Assembly (NCBI RefSeq): GCF_009727055.1
Contig: NC_052349.1
Location: 31,579,242 to 31,643,241, forward strand
DNA from: Benincasa hispida
Taxonomy: Eukaryota; Streptophyta; Magnoliopsida; Cucurbitales; Cucurbitaceae
Length of the DNA: 64,000 bases
Direction of reading: 5' to 3'
The notes under the pieces were generated by a model. That model did not search any database and was not told where the DNA came from. It saw only the letters and a program-made list of their open reading frames with translations. Position 1 is the first letter of the stretch; each line of letters opens with the position of its first letter. This document shows, piece by piece, positions 10,116 to 22,396 of this stretch. The position numbers and the translations under genes were made by a program.

Positions 10116-11040
10116 GGGGGGAGGAAAAGGGAATAAAAATGAGAGGAAATTTGATAAAATTAAAAATAGGCAAGAAGATGGTCGAGATTTCAACTCTCGA
10201 TTTAACTTATTTTTTTCCATTAATTGATTGAATGTTCAATCTCGACCTTCCAAATAACTATGTCATAGTACCACATTTTTCAAAACATTTTCAAAAGCAA
10301 TATATTTTTTAAATTATTTTTTCAAAGTATAATATTAAAATAAAAGACTCCACCTATCTAGCATACTCCTACTCTTACACGCAAGCTAAAGAAGAAAGGA
10401 AGTTTGGATTTTGGAAGCTTTATAGTCATAATCTGAACTAACTCAATCGATGGTCCAACGCTTTGGTCGCCACGATTTCCTTTCAAAGCCGGTTCCGTTG
10501 TTTTTCTCAGCCAAACCGGACCACTGCACCCATATTAAATGTCATTAATTTCCATATATACTTTCTACAAATTTAACCAATAATAATAATTATTATTATT
10601 ATTATGTACTAACATTAACATATTATAGTAAGTAATCATGCTCATTCGAATGAATGTGAATTTTTGGTCGTAGATCCTATTTTATAACTATTTGATTTTT
10701 TATTTTTAATTTTTGAAAATTAAAGGAAAATTATTATTTTCATTTTCTGTTTTATATTTTTAAATTTTGTTTTATTTTCTTTAGTAGGCTCTATTTTTTC
10801 CTTAAAAATGATTATCATTTTTTTTCAAAATAATTTTCGAAAATTACATTACCAAACAACTTTCTTCATAAAGCACGTTTTTAAACCATAAAAGAATAAA
10901 ACTCTATTTCCAAACATCCTATTTTTTCCATCATCTATGAAAATAATGATAAGAACAAATTTATAAATATTTTTCAACTCCTTTATTTCTTTGAAGTGAT
11001 ATCTATGCTCTCTTCATTCCTTCTTAACCTATATATATAT
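10116..11040. other. AT-rich intergenic DNA with a (TTA)n microsatellite
   Basis: No gene or RNA is recognisable. A trinucleotide run lies at about 10577-10603. The 10660-10920 part has the T-rich then A-rich look of a decayed MITE ('ttaccaaacaac' near 10849), but no paired terminal repeats could be fixed. Confidence 0.5.
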
Positions 11041-12086
11041 AAATAGACCGATTTGATATTAAATGGAGTTAGGTATGGTAACAGAATCGGAGTGGGCCGA
11101 GATGCACTTTCCATCTCCATCTTTGCGGGGATTTTTAATTTCCATCCCCCACCCACTTTCCGTTTTAGGCGGTTGAGGTTAGGGAATCTCCGTTCGGGGA
11201 TTCAGGTTCCGCAAAAAAAAAAAAATCCTGCATTTTTTAGTATTATTTTATTGATTTTATTATTTAAAATTAATTAAACTTAGTATTTTCATTGAAATTA
11301 TAAATTTTAAGTAAGAAATTAATATTATTATTATGTATATTTATTTAAATTAATAATTAAAAAAATATTTTAGTGCTCTTTTATTATAAATTTAATTAAA
11401 ATTAAATTATGATATTAGAAAATTAAAATAAAAAATTAACTAAAACAGTAGAGCTACTGCGTTTGTGTGTATACACATATATATATACACATATATTAAT
11501 AATTAAATAAATTTGGAACGGGACGGGAATTGGGTTCCGAGTAGGGGATGGGGTGGAGATCTCCTCTTCGTCCTTGATCAGGGATCTAATTTACCTGTTG
11601 GAGAATTTTGCAATCTTTAATTGGAGTCAATTAATATATTAAATATTTTTTTTAACTGAGGGAAGAATTAATTTTTAAGTTTTGAAATTGATAATACAAA
11701 TTTTATGTCAATTGAGTTTTAGATATTTCAAATATATATATACTAAAAAAATTTGATGAAAAAAAAAGAGAAAATATCACTAATAACATCATCGTAAATA
11801 TAAATAGAATGATTCAATTTTGGTATCATGTTTTAAATTTTAAATTTTTTTCTACATTAATCCTTAGATTCTTTAAAATCATGTATTATAGTATACAACC
11901 TAATTGTGGCATCAATTATTTTATAACCACGTTAATTTGAATATTATGTATAATAATTATCAATCAATTTTGATAAAAATTAATTTGAAGTGACTAAATT
12001 TTAAGGTACATAATATAAAAGCATAACGACACATTTAAAAATATATAAACTAAAATTGAATGTATTTAATCTAACGGTTGATAGTA
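11041..12086. other. Intergenic; includes a GC-rich repeat-like patch at 11060-11210 and 11515-11590
   Basis: Two GC-rich pieces ('gcggggatttttaatttcc', 'ggggattcaggttccgc' and 'gggacgggaattgggttccg', 'gtaggggatggggtgg') flank an AT-rich centre. Such 'GGGGAT' rich text is common in dispersed plant repeats and looks like the ends of one decayed element, but no exact inverted repeat was found. The 11053-11277 reading frame in it has no family likeness. Confidence 0.35.
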
Positions 12087-12092
12087 CACGTG
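12087..12092. promoter_or_regulatory. G-box (CACGTG) upstream of the dehydrogenase gene
   Basis: CACGTG lies 225 bases before the start codon at 12317. G-boxes bind bZIP and bHLH factors. The position is suitable for a proximal promoter element, but a single 6-bp palindrome may be chance. Confidence 0.35.
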
Positions 12093-12316
12093 AGTTGAAA
12101 TATATGCTGTTGGTTGCGTAATTTATTTGTGTTTCTAATTCTAATTTGTAACTAATAAATAATAATTAATGGTATTTCGTCCTTATCCATGCTTCCATTC
12201 CATATGAAGAAGCGTATCAGAATGGAGATTGAATCAAATATTACCACCGAACCTGTTGTTACCGGAGGATAATCGAATACGATTTCAAACATCGCCACCT
12301 GATTTGGGGTTTCTCC

Positions 12317-14469
12317 ATGACGGAAATCAAGGCCATTGGAGTCGTCGGCGGCGGTCAAATGGGCTCCGGAATTGCCCAACTCGCCGCCACACACGGCCAT
12401 GAAGTTTGGCTAATTGATTCAGACCCTGCCGCTCTTGCTAAAGCATCCGACTCCATTTCTTCCTCAATCCAACGCCTGATCTCTAAAAACCTTCTCTCTC
12501 GAGTAAGAATTCTTTCGATTGATTGCTTCACCTAACTTCTACATAGTTCTTTTGACTGATGGGGTTTGAGTGTCATTGGATGCTTTATTAGCTGTTTTAT
12601 GTTAGCTTTGAGTTATCATTTATTGGGTTTCTTGTGTTGTTTATTTTATTAGAATAGCTCTTAACAGATTAATTGTTGAGAATCACAGAGTGTTAGGGCT
12701 TGTTATGGAGTGATTATGAAATTTTTAAATCAGAAACGTGCATTTCATTATTCAAAATCAATTTATGGTTTGATTTCACACTTTTAAACATGATTTTTAT
12801 ACCATTGAGATTGATTTGAATGATTCGGAGCTTGGCTAAATCCTCTTGAAAATAGATCAATAATTGAAATTGAAAATAGACTCATTCAATGACATATGAT
12901 CGGGAATTGGATTTGATTGGAGGGAGCCATTGAAACAAGAGTGAACCTTGACTAGCTTCTCTGTAAGCCACAAGATGATGCATTGAACCCAATCTACTTT
13001 CTTATAGCTCTTTCAATTTTTTGCATTAAACAATAATAACTTGCAGGCTTGTAGAAGCCATGAATAATATCAACTAAATCAATAGAGGAAAGATTTCTGA
13101 AGTGGAGAATGTTGAACGCCTCAGTACATTTTTTCCGATTGCTAGGGTCCTTTTAATTTTCTATGCCTATAAATGGAATGTAATTGAGAGGACAGTTTAT
13201 AGCCAGCTATTGCAATGTATTATAGTGTATTGTAATAATGAATATAATAAATAACTAACGAGTGGAGTGATTGTGGATTCAACCTATGGTAACTACTTAT
13301 CTAGACGAGCTTGTTTAACAATTAACATAAAAGTTAGGTGACTATAGTTAAAACTGAGTTGTTTATTATGGGTTTGACATTGATTATGGAAAGGCTGACT
13401 CACAACTCTATAACAGAGTTCTACTGTTCAAATGAACTTCTCTGTTACTCTATTTGAGTTCTGCCGTTCAAATGGTAGACATTTAACCAGCTTACGAAAT
13501 CCACTTAACAGGAAGTTGGTGTCAATGCTCTTCAACGTCTAAAGTTTTCAACTGATTTGAAAGAGCTTCATTCAGCAGATGTCATCATTGAAGCTATCGT
13601 GGAATTGGAAGATGTTAAAAGAAAGCTATTTCTTGAATTAGATAAGATTGCAAAACGGTCTTCCATTCTAGCTTCTAATACAAGTTCCATCCCGATTACT
13701 CGCTTAGCGTCAGCAACCACGCGTCCTGAGCAGGTCTCAGCTTCTCTCCCCCCTCGCATGAACGAATGCCGATGCATTTATATGTAGTTAAACTGTTGTT
13801 TTTCTCTTAAAGTGTCATTTATGTGTAGTTTTACTTGGCATGCATTGAATGAAACTGCAAGCATCGCAGGTTATTGGCATGCATTTCATGAATCCCCCGC
13901 CTATAATGAAGTTGGTTGAGATCATTCGAGGTGCGGATACATCCGATGAAACGTTTGATGCTATAAAAATCTTGGCTGAGAGGTGATTCACTTCACTGAT
14001 TGCTCTCAAATTTGCCTCTGTTCCTCCACCATCAGTTGTCTTTTCCAGTACCACAGGACTACTTCACTTGATAATAGTTTAAACTTTCTTTATTTTCAGG
14101 CTTGGCAAAACAGTGATATGCTCTCAGGACTACTCCGGATTCATCGTGAACAGAATCCTGATGCCGATGATTAATGAGGCGTTTTTCACTCTCTACACAG
14201 GAGTGGCAACGAAGGAAGACATCGACAAGGGAATGAAGCTAGGAACAAATTATCCCATGGGTCCCTTGGAGCTTGCAGACTTCATTGGTTTGGATGTTTG
14301 TTTATCAATCATGAAGGTTCTCCACTGTGGACTTGGTGACAATAAATATGCTCCCTGCCCCCTTCTTGTGCAGTATGTCGATGCTGGTCGTCTGGGAAGA
14401 AAGCGGGGAATAGGCGTATACGATTACCGTAAATTACCGCAATCACAAAAATCCAAATCTCGACTTTGA
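12317..14469 (+). CDS. 3-hydroxybutyryl-CoA dehydrogenase-type 3-hydroxyacyl-CoA dehydrogenase (4 exons, 296 aa)
   Basis: Exons join(12317-12502, 13512-13733, 13870-13982, 14100-14469); every intron is GT-AG and the frame is kept throughout. The product is 296 residues, close to the single-domain plant enzyme (Arabidopsis At3g15290 type). Residues 8-21 are a Rossmann NAD-binding motif ([14 protein letters not shown]), followed by the acidic end of strand two (WLIDSD). Exon 3 opens with [19 protein letters not shown], with catalytic His141 and its partner Glu153. Exon 4 has [14 protein letters not shown] with Asn191, then the C-terminal helical domain ([18 protein letters not shown]). The enzyme oxidises 3-hydroxyacyl-CoA with NAD(P). 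The C-terminus ends in SRL, a canonical PTS1, so it should be peroxisomal, consistent with a role in beta-oxidation-like metabolism. One oddity: the usual D-x-P-G-F before 'VNR' reads DYSGF. No stop or frameshift is present. It is the only intact host gene seen. Confidence 0.95.
12503..13511 (+). other. Intron 1 of the dehydrogenase gene
   Basis: A 1009-base intron with donor gtaaga and acceptor ttaacag. It is AT-rich with no recognised element inside. The other introns are short (136 and 117 bases). Confidence 0.9.
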
Positions 14470-14541
14470 ACCATTCGAAATCTATAAGTTTAAATATGTG
14501 ACATGATTGATCCTGCTATCCATAATCTGTTATGCTGTCTC

Positions 14542-14547
14542 AATAAA
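14542..14547 (+). terminator. Probable polyadenylation signal
   Basis: AATAAA 73 bases after the stop codon of the dehydrogenase gene, followed by a T/G-rich stretch (tcgtttgtttgtttg) near 14567. This is the normal spacing for a plant 3' end. Confidence 0.6.
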
Positions 14548-17500
14548 CTGCATTCACTGATTTCATGTCGTTTGTTTGTTTGTTTTAACGTTATACCATT
14601 TTTTGACATGATACTATGTCTAGTATGGTTTTAAATACTTGTCTAAATAGATAATGGCTGGTCAAGTAAGTTTATAATCGAAGAGCTGACAATATAATAC
14701 TAATTTATTCTCTTATATTTAATCAATTGGTTTAATAATTAGAATTAGATGAAAGAAACATGACCTTAATTTTCTTACATATTCAAACATATATATGAAT
14801 GTTTAATATTTTTATATCCATACCTATAAAACAAAACTCGCAATACAAATAGGTTATGAAGAGGCATATAACATATTAATCCTATAATAAATATGAATAC
14901 TGCATGACATGGTAGCGTTATGCATTTTTTGTATGCTAAAAAAAATAAATCTGATGTATTTTACTCTCAAAATTTATTATCTCTATCATCTTTTAATAAA
15001 CGATGGACCTATATATTGATTTTCTACGATGAATGTGTGTTAAAAGGTCAAAATTTTCTTTGGATGTTAAAGTTTTAAAGGTTATTTTATATAGGTCTAT
15101 AAACTTTAAAACATCTTTTCTTGCTTGATATCATTCCATCATCTAATATATATTTGCACGCTTAATATTCATAACGATTTTATGACGACTCTAATATTTG
15201 CACATACAAATATGTTAATATTTATTAATATCTATAGCCATGTTATTTATTAGACACCTGCGAGAAAGATGATTGTTTTTACTAAAGTTTAAAGATTAAA
15301 TAGACATCGAAAGTTAAATAATATAAAATATAAAAATTTATGAAGTGATAGATATTTTAGAAACTTGTATTATATAATTTCATCAGTATCATCATATAAT
15401 TTATACATTAATTTCAAATCCATGAACAACATGCACACGATTTTCCCTCAACGTCAAGAGTCAAGGCTCAAGGAGAGGACAACGACAAAGCCATGAGCTT
15501 ATTATTATTATTTTTATTTATTCTTTTTTTTTTTGCTAAATTATATTAAATCCTCAACAATACCTCCTTTTCAAAAGTTTCCAAAGTGCCATTTAACTTA
15601 AAAAATTAAAAAATATCTTTAATGTTAGTTTTGTATGAAAACCTTGTTTTTGTTTTAAAAATATTCATGGACTTTCAAAAGTTTCAAAATATTCTTAATT
15701 TTTTTTTTTAAAAAAAAAGCTTCACAAATATTCCTATTGTTAACATATGAACATAAATCATTAATACTTGTTTTAAATTTCTTCATGGCAATGACTAACA
15801 ATTTCTTACACAAATCCTTTTTTTTTTTTTTTTGCACAAGAATAGATTACCAACTTAGACATCTTCTACAGACAAGGTGGACTTAGATGAGATGGCATAG
15901 AGTTGATCGAATGTTAGGAGGTACACTTAATTCCTTTGCATATGCTTGGTGACTAGCTCACCATTTGTGATTGAATCCGTGAAAGATTTATTATTGATTG
16001 TCTGATCACTCTCTGCCAGCGATCTTCCATCTCTCTGTGATTCTAAGTTAATCGTCGACTGTTCCTTTTCCATCAATGACATTAGTCACTACCTTAGATA
16101 CCTTTACAAATCCCACACCAACGTCTATATTAAAATCTATCGATATATCTACATCTAAGATCGACTCTCAATTCATAAACTCATTTGTATTGTCTCCCAG
16201 TTCAAATGGGACCACATTCTCATTTAATAGACTTAGGGATCACACATCATTCATATTCATGGGGTGTTCAGGAATAAAATCAAGTTGAGAGGGAAAATAA
16301 AGGTATATTTGCCCCCAATGAGATTGGAAACAACGGTTATATTCTTAGTGTTCTACACTACAATTGGTAACTTAAACACTAAAAGAGCCATTTGAGACAC
16401 ACCATTACCGATTAAGAAAAAAATATAAAGGTCTTTTTGATTGAGCAGTCCAATTGGTAGGTTTCTAAATAATAATAAGATAATATAATAATTAGGGGCA
16501 CAAGCATAAAATCAACCGTTTATTAATAAATCTGGACATGCGGTTGATTTTTTTTTCAAAATTTTAACTCAAACTCGATGGGAAAGAACCAAGAAAAATT
16601 ATTTAAAGAGTTTAAAAAAAGTTTGTTTGTCGTAAAAGTGGGAAATATCTTAGGGGCAATTCGGTTTAAGGTTTCTAGATACCTGCAAATAAATGATGTC
16701 TTGGGAATAAAATATTTGAGAATTAAAGATAACCATGTTTGGTTATCTATGAAAATGTTTATATTCAATTTATGAAATTAAATATGAAGACTTTATATAA
16801 GTGTAATAGATTAATAAATTAAACAATAAAAAACATTCAATATATCGATAAAAAAATTAATTAATTATGAATAAATAATAATTTTAATTATAAATATTTA
16901 AAAATTAAATAATTTACCATTAAAATTAACCGATTAATATATTTAATGAACGTCATATTAATTATAATCTAATACTTAATCATTTTTATAATTAATTAAA
17001 TTCAACATTAGCAATTTTAATTTTAATTAAATAATATAAGAAAATATATTATAATAAACAATATATTACATACAAAAGTGAAAAATAAGATAAAAAATGA
17101 TATTTTAATAACGAATACTAAAAAACTTTTGTAAACATGATATGTTATAATAAATGAAGTAATAAAAATTAATCACAATAAAGAATTAACTGATTATAAA
17201 CAATGAATAGTGATTATATGTTCATAATGAATTATCAAATTAAAATTAATCTCAATAAATAATCCTTGATTATTAAAAAAATAATCAAGTAATAAATTAT
17301 TATTATTACTAAAAATTAATTTTTTATTAACTAAATTTAACTCATCCTAATTTACTAATTAGATATATTTAAGATATTGTTAACTAAATAAATTAATAAT
17401 TTATGTAGAAAAATAATTGCATTCATTTAACAATTTTTTTATTGTACAAATACATTAAGTAAATATTTTAATAGATTATTATTGATTTATTAAAATAAAT

Positions 17501-18220
17501 GTTTATAGTATTTTTGTTTAATTAATTAACTGTGGATTTCTCTTTGTAATTGGTCTAAAAAGAAATTAGACGGTCATTTGGTAGACACGTGAGCCAATGA
17601 GATACCCACGCTCACAGTGCGTCAACGCGCATTGCTTTTTTTTTTCCCCACCTTTTTTAAGAAAAAAATTGAAAACTCCGTTATATTTTTCGTATAATCC
17701 CTAGAAAAAAGCTTTTATTTAGTTCCCAAAAAAAAAAAAAAAAAAAAACATTTTTTGTGTTTTTGTTTTCTTTTAAACTTTAACATTTTTAGGTTACTTT
17801 ACAGTGGTGAAATTAGAACTGAAACTAACACACTCAGTCACAATAATTTTCGAAAAAAAATCTTATTTTTGTTATTATTTTATCAACTAATAATTGCTTA
17901 TTTAATTCTCATACTAGTTTTATAGTATAGTGACTTTAATATTCGTACGTTGTAGTATGTTAATATTTATAGCCATGTTATTTGTTACACCTAAGAGGAA
18001 AACCATTATTTTTATCCAAGTTTTAAGATCGAATAACTATCGACCTATTGCAAAATTATCTAAAAAATCTATGGTGAAAGTTAAGGCACAATTTGATCAC
18101 CATTTTGTTTTTAGTTTTTTATTTTCAAAAATTAAACCTATTTTCTCACTATTGGTACACCAATTCGATGTCGGAAGTCATTGAACGTTGTGAACAATTG
18201 GAAAAGAGTTCTTGAACCAC
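14548..18220. other. Long AT-rich intergenic region
   Basis: No gene or RNA is recognised in 3.7 kb. It contains homopolymer tracts (A run near 17730-17748, T runs near 15520 and 15820) and a dispersed direct duplication (15170-15315 against 17925-18055). Reading frames at 15655, 16076, 16556/16578 and 17930 are low-complexity or have no family resemblance and are taken as chance. Confidence 0.55.
15170..15315. repeat. Dispersed direct repeat, copy 1 (copy 2 at 17925-18055)
   Basis: Both copies run 'atgttaatatttat', 'tatagccatgttatttrtta', 'acacct…gaga/gagg', then 'aagtttaaagat' or 'aagttttaagat'. The copies lie 2.7 kb apart in the same orientation, with substitutions and small indels, so the duplication is old or both derive from a dispersed repeat. 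Confidence 0.6.
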
Positions 18221-18225
18221 TTTTA

Positions 18226-20364
18226 TGAAGGAACACTTAACAAAGAGCATCCATGAGTGCGTTTGGATCTTTTCGATTTCATTATGACCAAAATACAATA
18301 CATACATTTTAATAGATAGTTATGCAATTTAACACTAATTAACGGCATGCTTCGATAAATAAAATACAGGAATTGAGTTCACATACCAGTTGAAGACTTT
18401 CTTCAATTTCGAACTCAACGCAGTGAAAACTACCCTCTACGAACTTTATCGTCCACCAAAAAGTCGGCTACGGCAGCACGATCGTCTACACGAACGGCAG
18501 CAACACGAACAAGCACAAACAAGCAGGAGCAGGGACGACACCACCACTTAGAGCCCTTGGTATTCTCGGAGTGAGAATACAAAGTGTGGTCTTTGGTGAT
18601 TTTGGTAGAGGTCGGAGGACAGGCTGATCGTGTAGACGATAAGTAAGTGGGATAGAAAGCTATCGTATAGCGGATATGCTTATTGTTTAGATAAAGATAC
18701 ATAATCGTGTAGGTTTTACTAAGCGATCGTCTAGTAATAGGTAAACGATCGTTAAGAAAACACGGCACGTTAGCCGATCGTTTAGGAAAGCTAAGCGATC
18801 GTTTAGAGAAAGGCGTGCGATCGTTTAGACGCGAGTGTGCGATCATTTAGATGATAAAGCTCTATCGTATAGGCTCTCAGCTAAGCGATCAAAGACGTTT
18901 TCACACCGATTGCGAATTTTTCCGAACCCTTTGCAAAATGAAACAAATTTTCATTTTATTCTTCGGTTACAATAACCGAATATTGAATTCCCACTAACGA
19001 ACGATCGAGGAGAATATTTTGGTCAATTATCACATAATTAACCAATTTAATTAATAAATAAATATAATCATATTATATTCTTACCCTATAGTTTGATATC
19101 ATATATCTACTATAGTAATTTCTCCTCCACTTGATATAAATCATATTTATATCTAATTTCCTCCAAAATAATGTATCTCATACATTTAACCAATTTATAT
19201 CATATATAATTAACTAGTTCAATTATATCATATATAATCAAACTTCCTCTTGTCAATTTGAATATTTCAAATTGACCCAAAAACTGATTCTTAACTTTAT
19301 CCAAGCTACCTAGGGGACCTTATGGACCTGTGGCTCGAAGCTCCAACGGTACGTGAATAGCTGACTAAACTCTTTAACCACGAGATCCACCATGCGTTAA
19401 CTGCCAGACATTTCACTAAAGACCAATAGCTGAACTCTTCTTACCACAGATATATTCCTGTGTCCATCGGATATAACCAATTATGAGTACGATGACCCTT
19501 CACAGATGATCGTAAATACAGCTGGGCCAATTTACCGTTTTGCCCCTGTAGTTACTTCTCATTCTTTAAGTACCATTGATTCCTCTAATGAACAATACAA
19601 CATAGTCTAACTATGTGTGAACATCTCTCGGGCAAAGAGAAGGTGTGTGGCGCCACATTGTTCAAGTCTTGGAATTAGTCTTTAAGGGATCAATCTATCT
19701 ACTTGCCCCTGCTTCGGGGAAGGAGTGAATTCCATCTTGTGTAGCTGAGTTCCCAACTCCCAAATCAGACGAATCCCCAAAATGATAGGTTTGAATCGGC
19801 GACCTGGCCACTTTTACCCATACAAATCAAAAGATCGCTCTCAATAGCAGAAGTTCCCAACTCACTCAGGAGTGAGGTTATGTTACCTATGGTCATCCTA
19901 GTGAAGTGAAGTCTCTGTCATGAACAGTGTTATATAACGAGACGTTAACACTTCGTGGTCAGGTCTTATATAAACTCTTTGCATAGGACGCCCTCGCTCG
20001 CATGTCCCCTACACGAATGATCAGGATCAGACCTTCTGTGACAATTCAGTACACTTGTGACCATTCCACAATGCGGGTCGCACTCATAGCGTTATCAAGA
20101 TAAAGTTTCCCTCCTATATCCATATACTATAGACCATTTTGGTTATCACTCAAGACATGATCCACTTGTATGTCACTACATACATGCTTAAGTTACATAC
20201 AGATAACCAGGGATTTTATATTTATTGGTTTGCGGTAAAGAAAATAAAACATTACTAAGAAAAATCAAGATGTGAAGTAAATATCATATATTATACAACA
20301 CAAGTGTTCGTACACACTGTTTACAAACTACAGGACACGAGACTTTAGGGCATCAATCCCAACA
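18226..20364 (-). mobile_element. Solo LTR, family B, with TTTTA target-site duplication
   Basis: On the minus strand the 2139-bp unit starts TGTTGGGATTGATGCCC and ends TTCCTTCA, i.e. TG...CA. It is flanked by TTTTA on both sides (18221-18225 and 20365-20369), the 5-bp duplication made on LTR-element insertion. No primer-binding site or polypurine tract adjoins it, so it is a solo LTR left by LTR-LTR recombination. It holds the conserved core also found in the other family B-like LTRs of the window (19310-19590). The 138-residue minus-strand frame at 18430-18846 lies in the LTR and has no family likeness. Confidence 0.9.
18440..18882. repeat. Array of ATCGTNTAG motifs inside the solo LTR
   Basis: At least ten occurrences of ATCGT[A/G/C/T]TAG or one-base variants lie between 18627 and 18879 at irregular 15-30 base spacing, several within the palindromic context CGATCGTTTAG; one is ATCGTGTAGACGAT (18627-18640), itself a near palindrome. 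Related arrays occur at 8283-8480 and in the Tork-like LTRs. Confidence 0.8.
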
Positions 20365-20464
20365 TTTTACACCACTAGATGCATCGTTAGTATGATAGAG
20401 CTAATAAATGCCAAGTAGCGAAAAGGAGAGCTAATAATTTACTAAATCGACCGATCGAGAGCTC

Positions 20465-20756
20465 TGAGTCTAGATTGCAAAGATAGACTTGCTGAATTAT
20501 CTGCAATGGAGATGTGCACCCCCAAGGCATGCACTAGAAACTTCTCTACGTATTGCAAGGGATAAAGCCTCATACATTCGAAAAACTGATAACTTGCGCC
20601 CATGACATGGAGTTGAGCATCGCCAACAAGGGAGCTAAGGACTTCTTGGTTTCTGAGATAAGGAAAGACAAGATTGAAACCAAGGGCACTGAAAAGATAG
20701 TGAATAGTGCCATTAAAGAATCTGGTCGTTCATGCAACTCCCAATTGATGGATTAA
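20465..20756 (+). pseudogene. Ty3/gypsy gag fragment
   Basis: An open stretch from 20553 includes QGIKPHTFEKLITCAHDMEL, then SIANKGAKDFLVSEIRKDK and KGTEKIVNSAIKES. This is a stretch I recognise from gag polyproteins of cucurbit gypsy elements (Retrotrans_gag region). Upstream, LAELSAMEMCT (about 20490-20522) fits the preceding residues but in another frame: an extra C in 'acccccaagg' shifts it, and an in-frame TAG follows. The fragment is cut off at about 20756 by another LTR. Confidence 0.65.
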
Positions 20757-22396
20757 ACACACATAAAATGGAAGCTAACAAAATCATTAAGCATTCTAAT
20801 TACACTTAATTTGAGTACAAAGCATGCTAATAAAAAACTTAAAACAAAAAGGGTTTCAACATAAATATCTTTGAAGAATTCCACTTAATCCTTGTAAGTT
20901 CCACGAAATTGACCTTCAATTTCTTGAGTAGACCACCAAGAGAATCTTCTCTACTATTCTCGGCCTTGGATTTGAGTGGTGGAACTCTGAATTGAAAGGG
21001 ATTGAGAGTGGATTGGAGATGGTTTTTTAGAGAAAATTTTGACAGAATTTCTCTTCCAAAAATAAATTGAATGCATGAAAATCTGATAAATCAAGAATAT
21101 ATTTAGATTTCTCATGCAAACACTAACTAATTCAACAATTTGACACTTCAAATTGCACTTAGGAAGTGGGCTAGGTGTTGAATTGTGGAAAAATCCACTA
21201 AAATCCCATTTTAGGATAAGTCCATTAAAAATATAAAATTTCAAATTTAATTTAAAATTAAATTAAATATAACTTAAATTCAATTTCAAAAATTGAATTT
21301 TCTTTTTAAATTTAAAATTAATTAATTAAACAAATTTAGTTGATAATAATTTAATATAAAATATTAAATCAATAAACCACCTAATTTACACATGAATCCT
21401 TATTCATGTAAATAATATTTAAATCATCATTTAAATATTCTGAACATCTCCAATTATGTTTAATTTTCAACAAAATTAAACATCAATAATATCGAATATA
21501 ATTATCCAAATCCTAAATTGAAATTTGAATACTTCAAATTCCAAACCCTAATTTCGAATTGGAATGTTTCAAATTCGCTCAATATTCTAATCCAAGGTTT
21601 AATCTTTTATGAGCTAGTAGAGGGATCTTATGGACTTATAGATCATGAGCTCCAACAATTTGAGATTAATCGGTTAAACTCTTTAATCCGAATTAATCAA
21701 TATTCGTTAACCACTGAGACACACCACTATACCTCGATGGTTGCACTCTCGTCACTGTTGATATATTTTTGTCCACATGATTTAACCATAATCATTAAGT
21801 AGACCTTTCATTAGTTGTTTGTAATAATTGTTGGGTCTAATGCTGTTCTACCCCCAAAATTATATCTTGGTCCTTAAGTCCCACTGATCCTTTAATGAAT
21901 AATAGGTTTGTGATCCAATCACTAAACCGAGTCCCTCTCGGGTCAATGAGAGGGTGAGGCCCCCTGTTCAAGACTTGGAATCAGTACTTAAGAGAAAAAC
22001 CTCTCTACTATCCTTAGAGATGGGTAGGAGTGAATTTCGTCTTGCACCCTATGTCCCCAGCTATCTATCCAGTCTTACCCCTAAAAATGGGAGGCTTATT
22101 GAGCCAGCGTTGTTAAGCCAACCCTCACCTATGCAAATCTAATGATAATCATGAATAAACAGGAGTTCATAGTTAGCTCAAGATTAAGATCGAGTTACCT
22201 AGGTCATCGATTTGAAACAATCAGTCTTAAATAGTAATAACGTTATAAAGTAAGAGTGACTCATTTCTTGGTTCCTGGTCTCATACAAGCTCTTTGCATA
22301 GGACACCCCCACTCGCATGTCTCCATATGAACGATTTAGGATCACATCGTTTGTACTAGATACAAAGTGGGTCGTATCCAATAGTGTTACCAGAAA
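20757..22396 (-). mobile_element. Truncated LTR, relative of family B
   Basis: Carries the shared LTR core in diverged form: 'gatcttatggacttatagat' and 'tgagctccaacaatttgag' near 21623-21664, 'accactgagacacaccacta' near 21710, 'cctctcgggtcaatgagagg' near 21933, and a final 'caaagtgggtcgtatccaat'. It interrupts the gag fragment on its left and adjoins a second LTR end at 22397 on its right. The far end containing the LTR start is missing. Confidence 0.6.

Noticed and set aside
9678..10231. Two adjacent plus-strand ORFs (63 and 106 residues)
   Set aside because: They fall inside the gypsy LTR copy and are disrupted in the equivalent part of the other LTR (4100-4440).
17729..17749. Poly-A tract as a possible processed retrogene or LINE tail
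   Set aside because: No coding or LINE sequence lies on either side, and A/T runs are frequent in this region.
18430..18846. 138-residue minus-strand ORF
   Set aside because: It lies wholly inside the solo LTR and is created by the ATCGTNTAG motif array.
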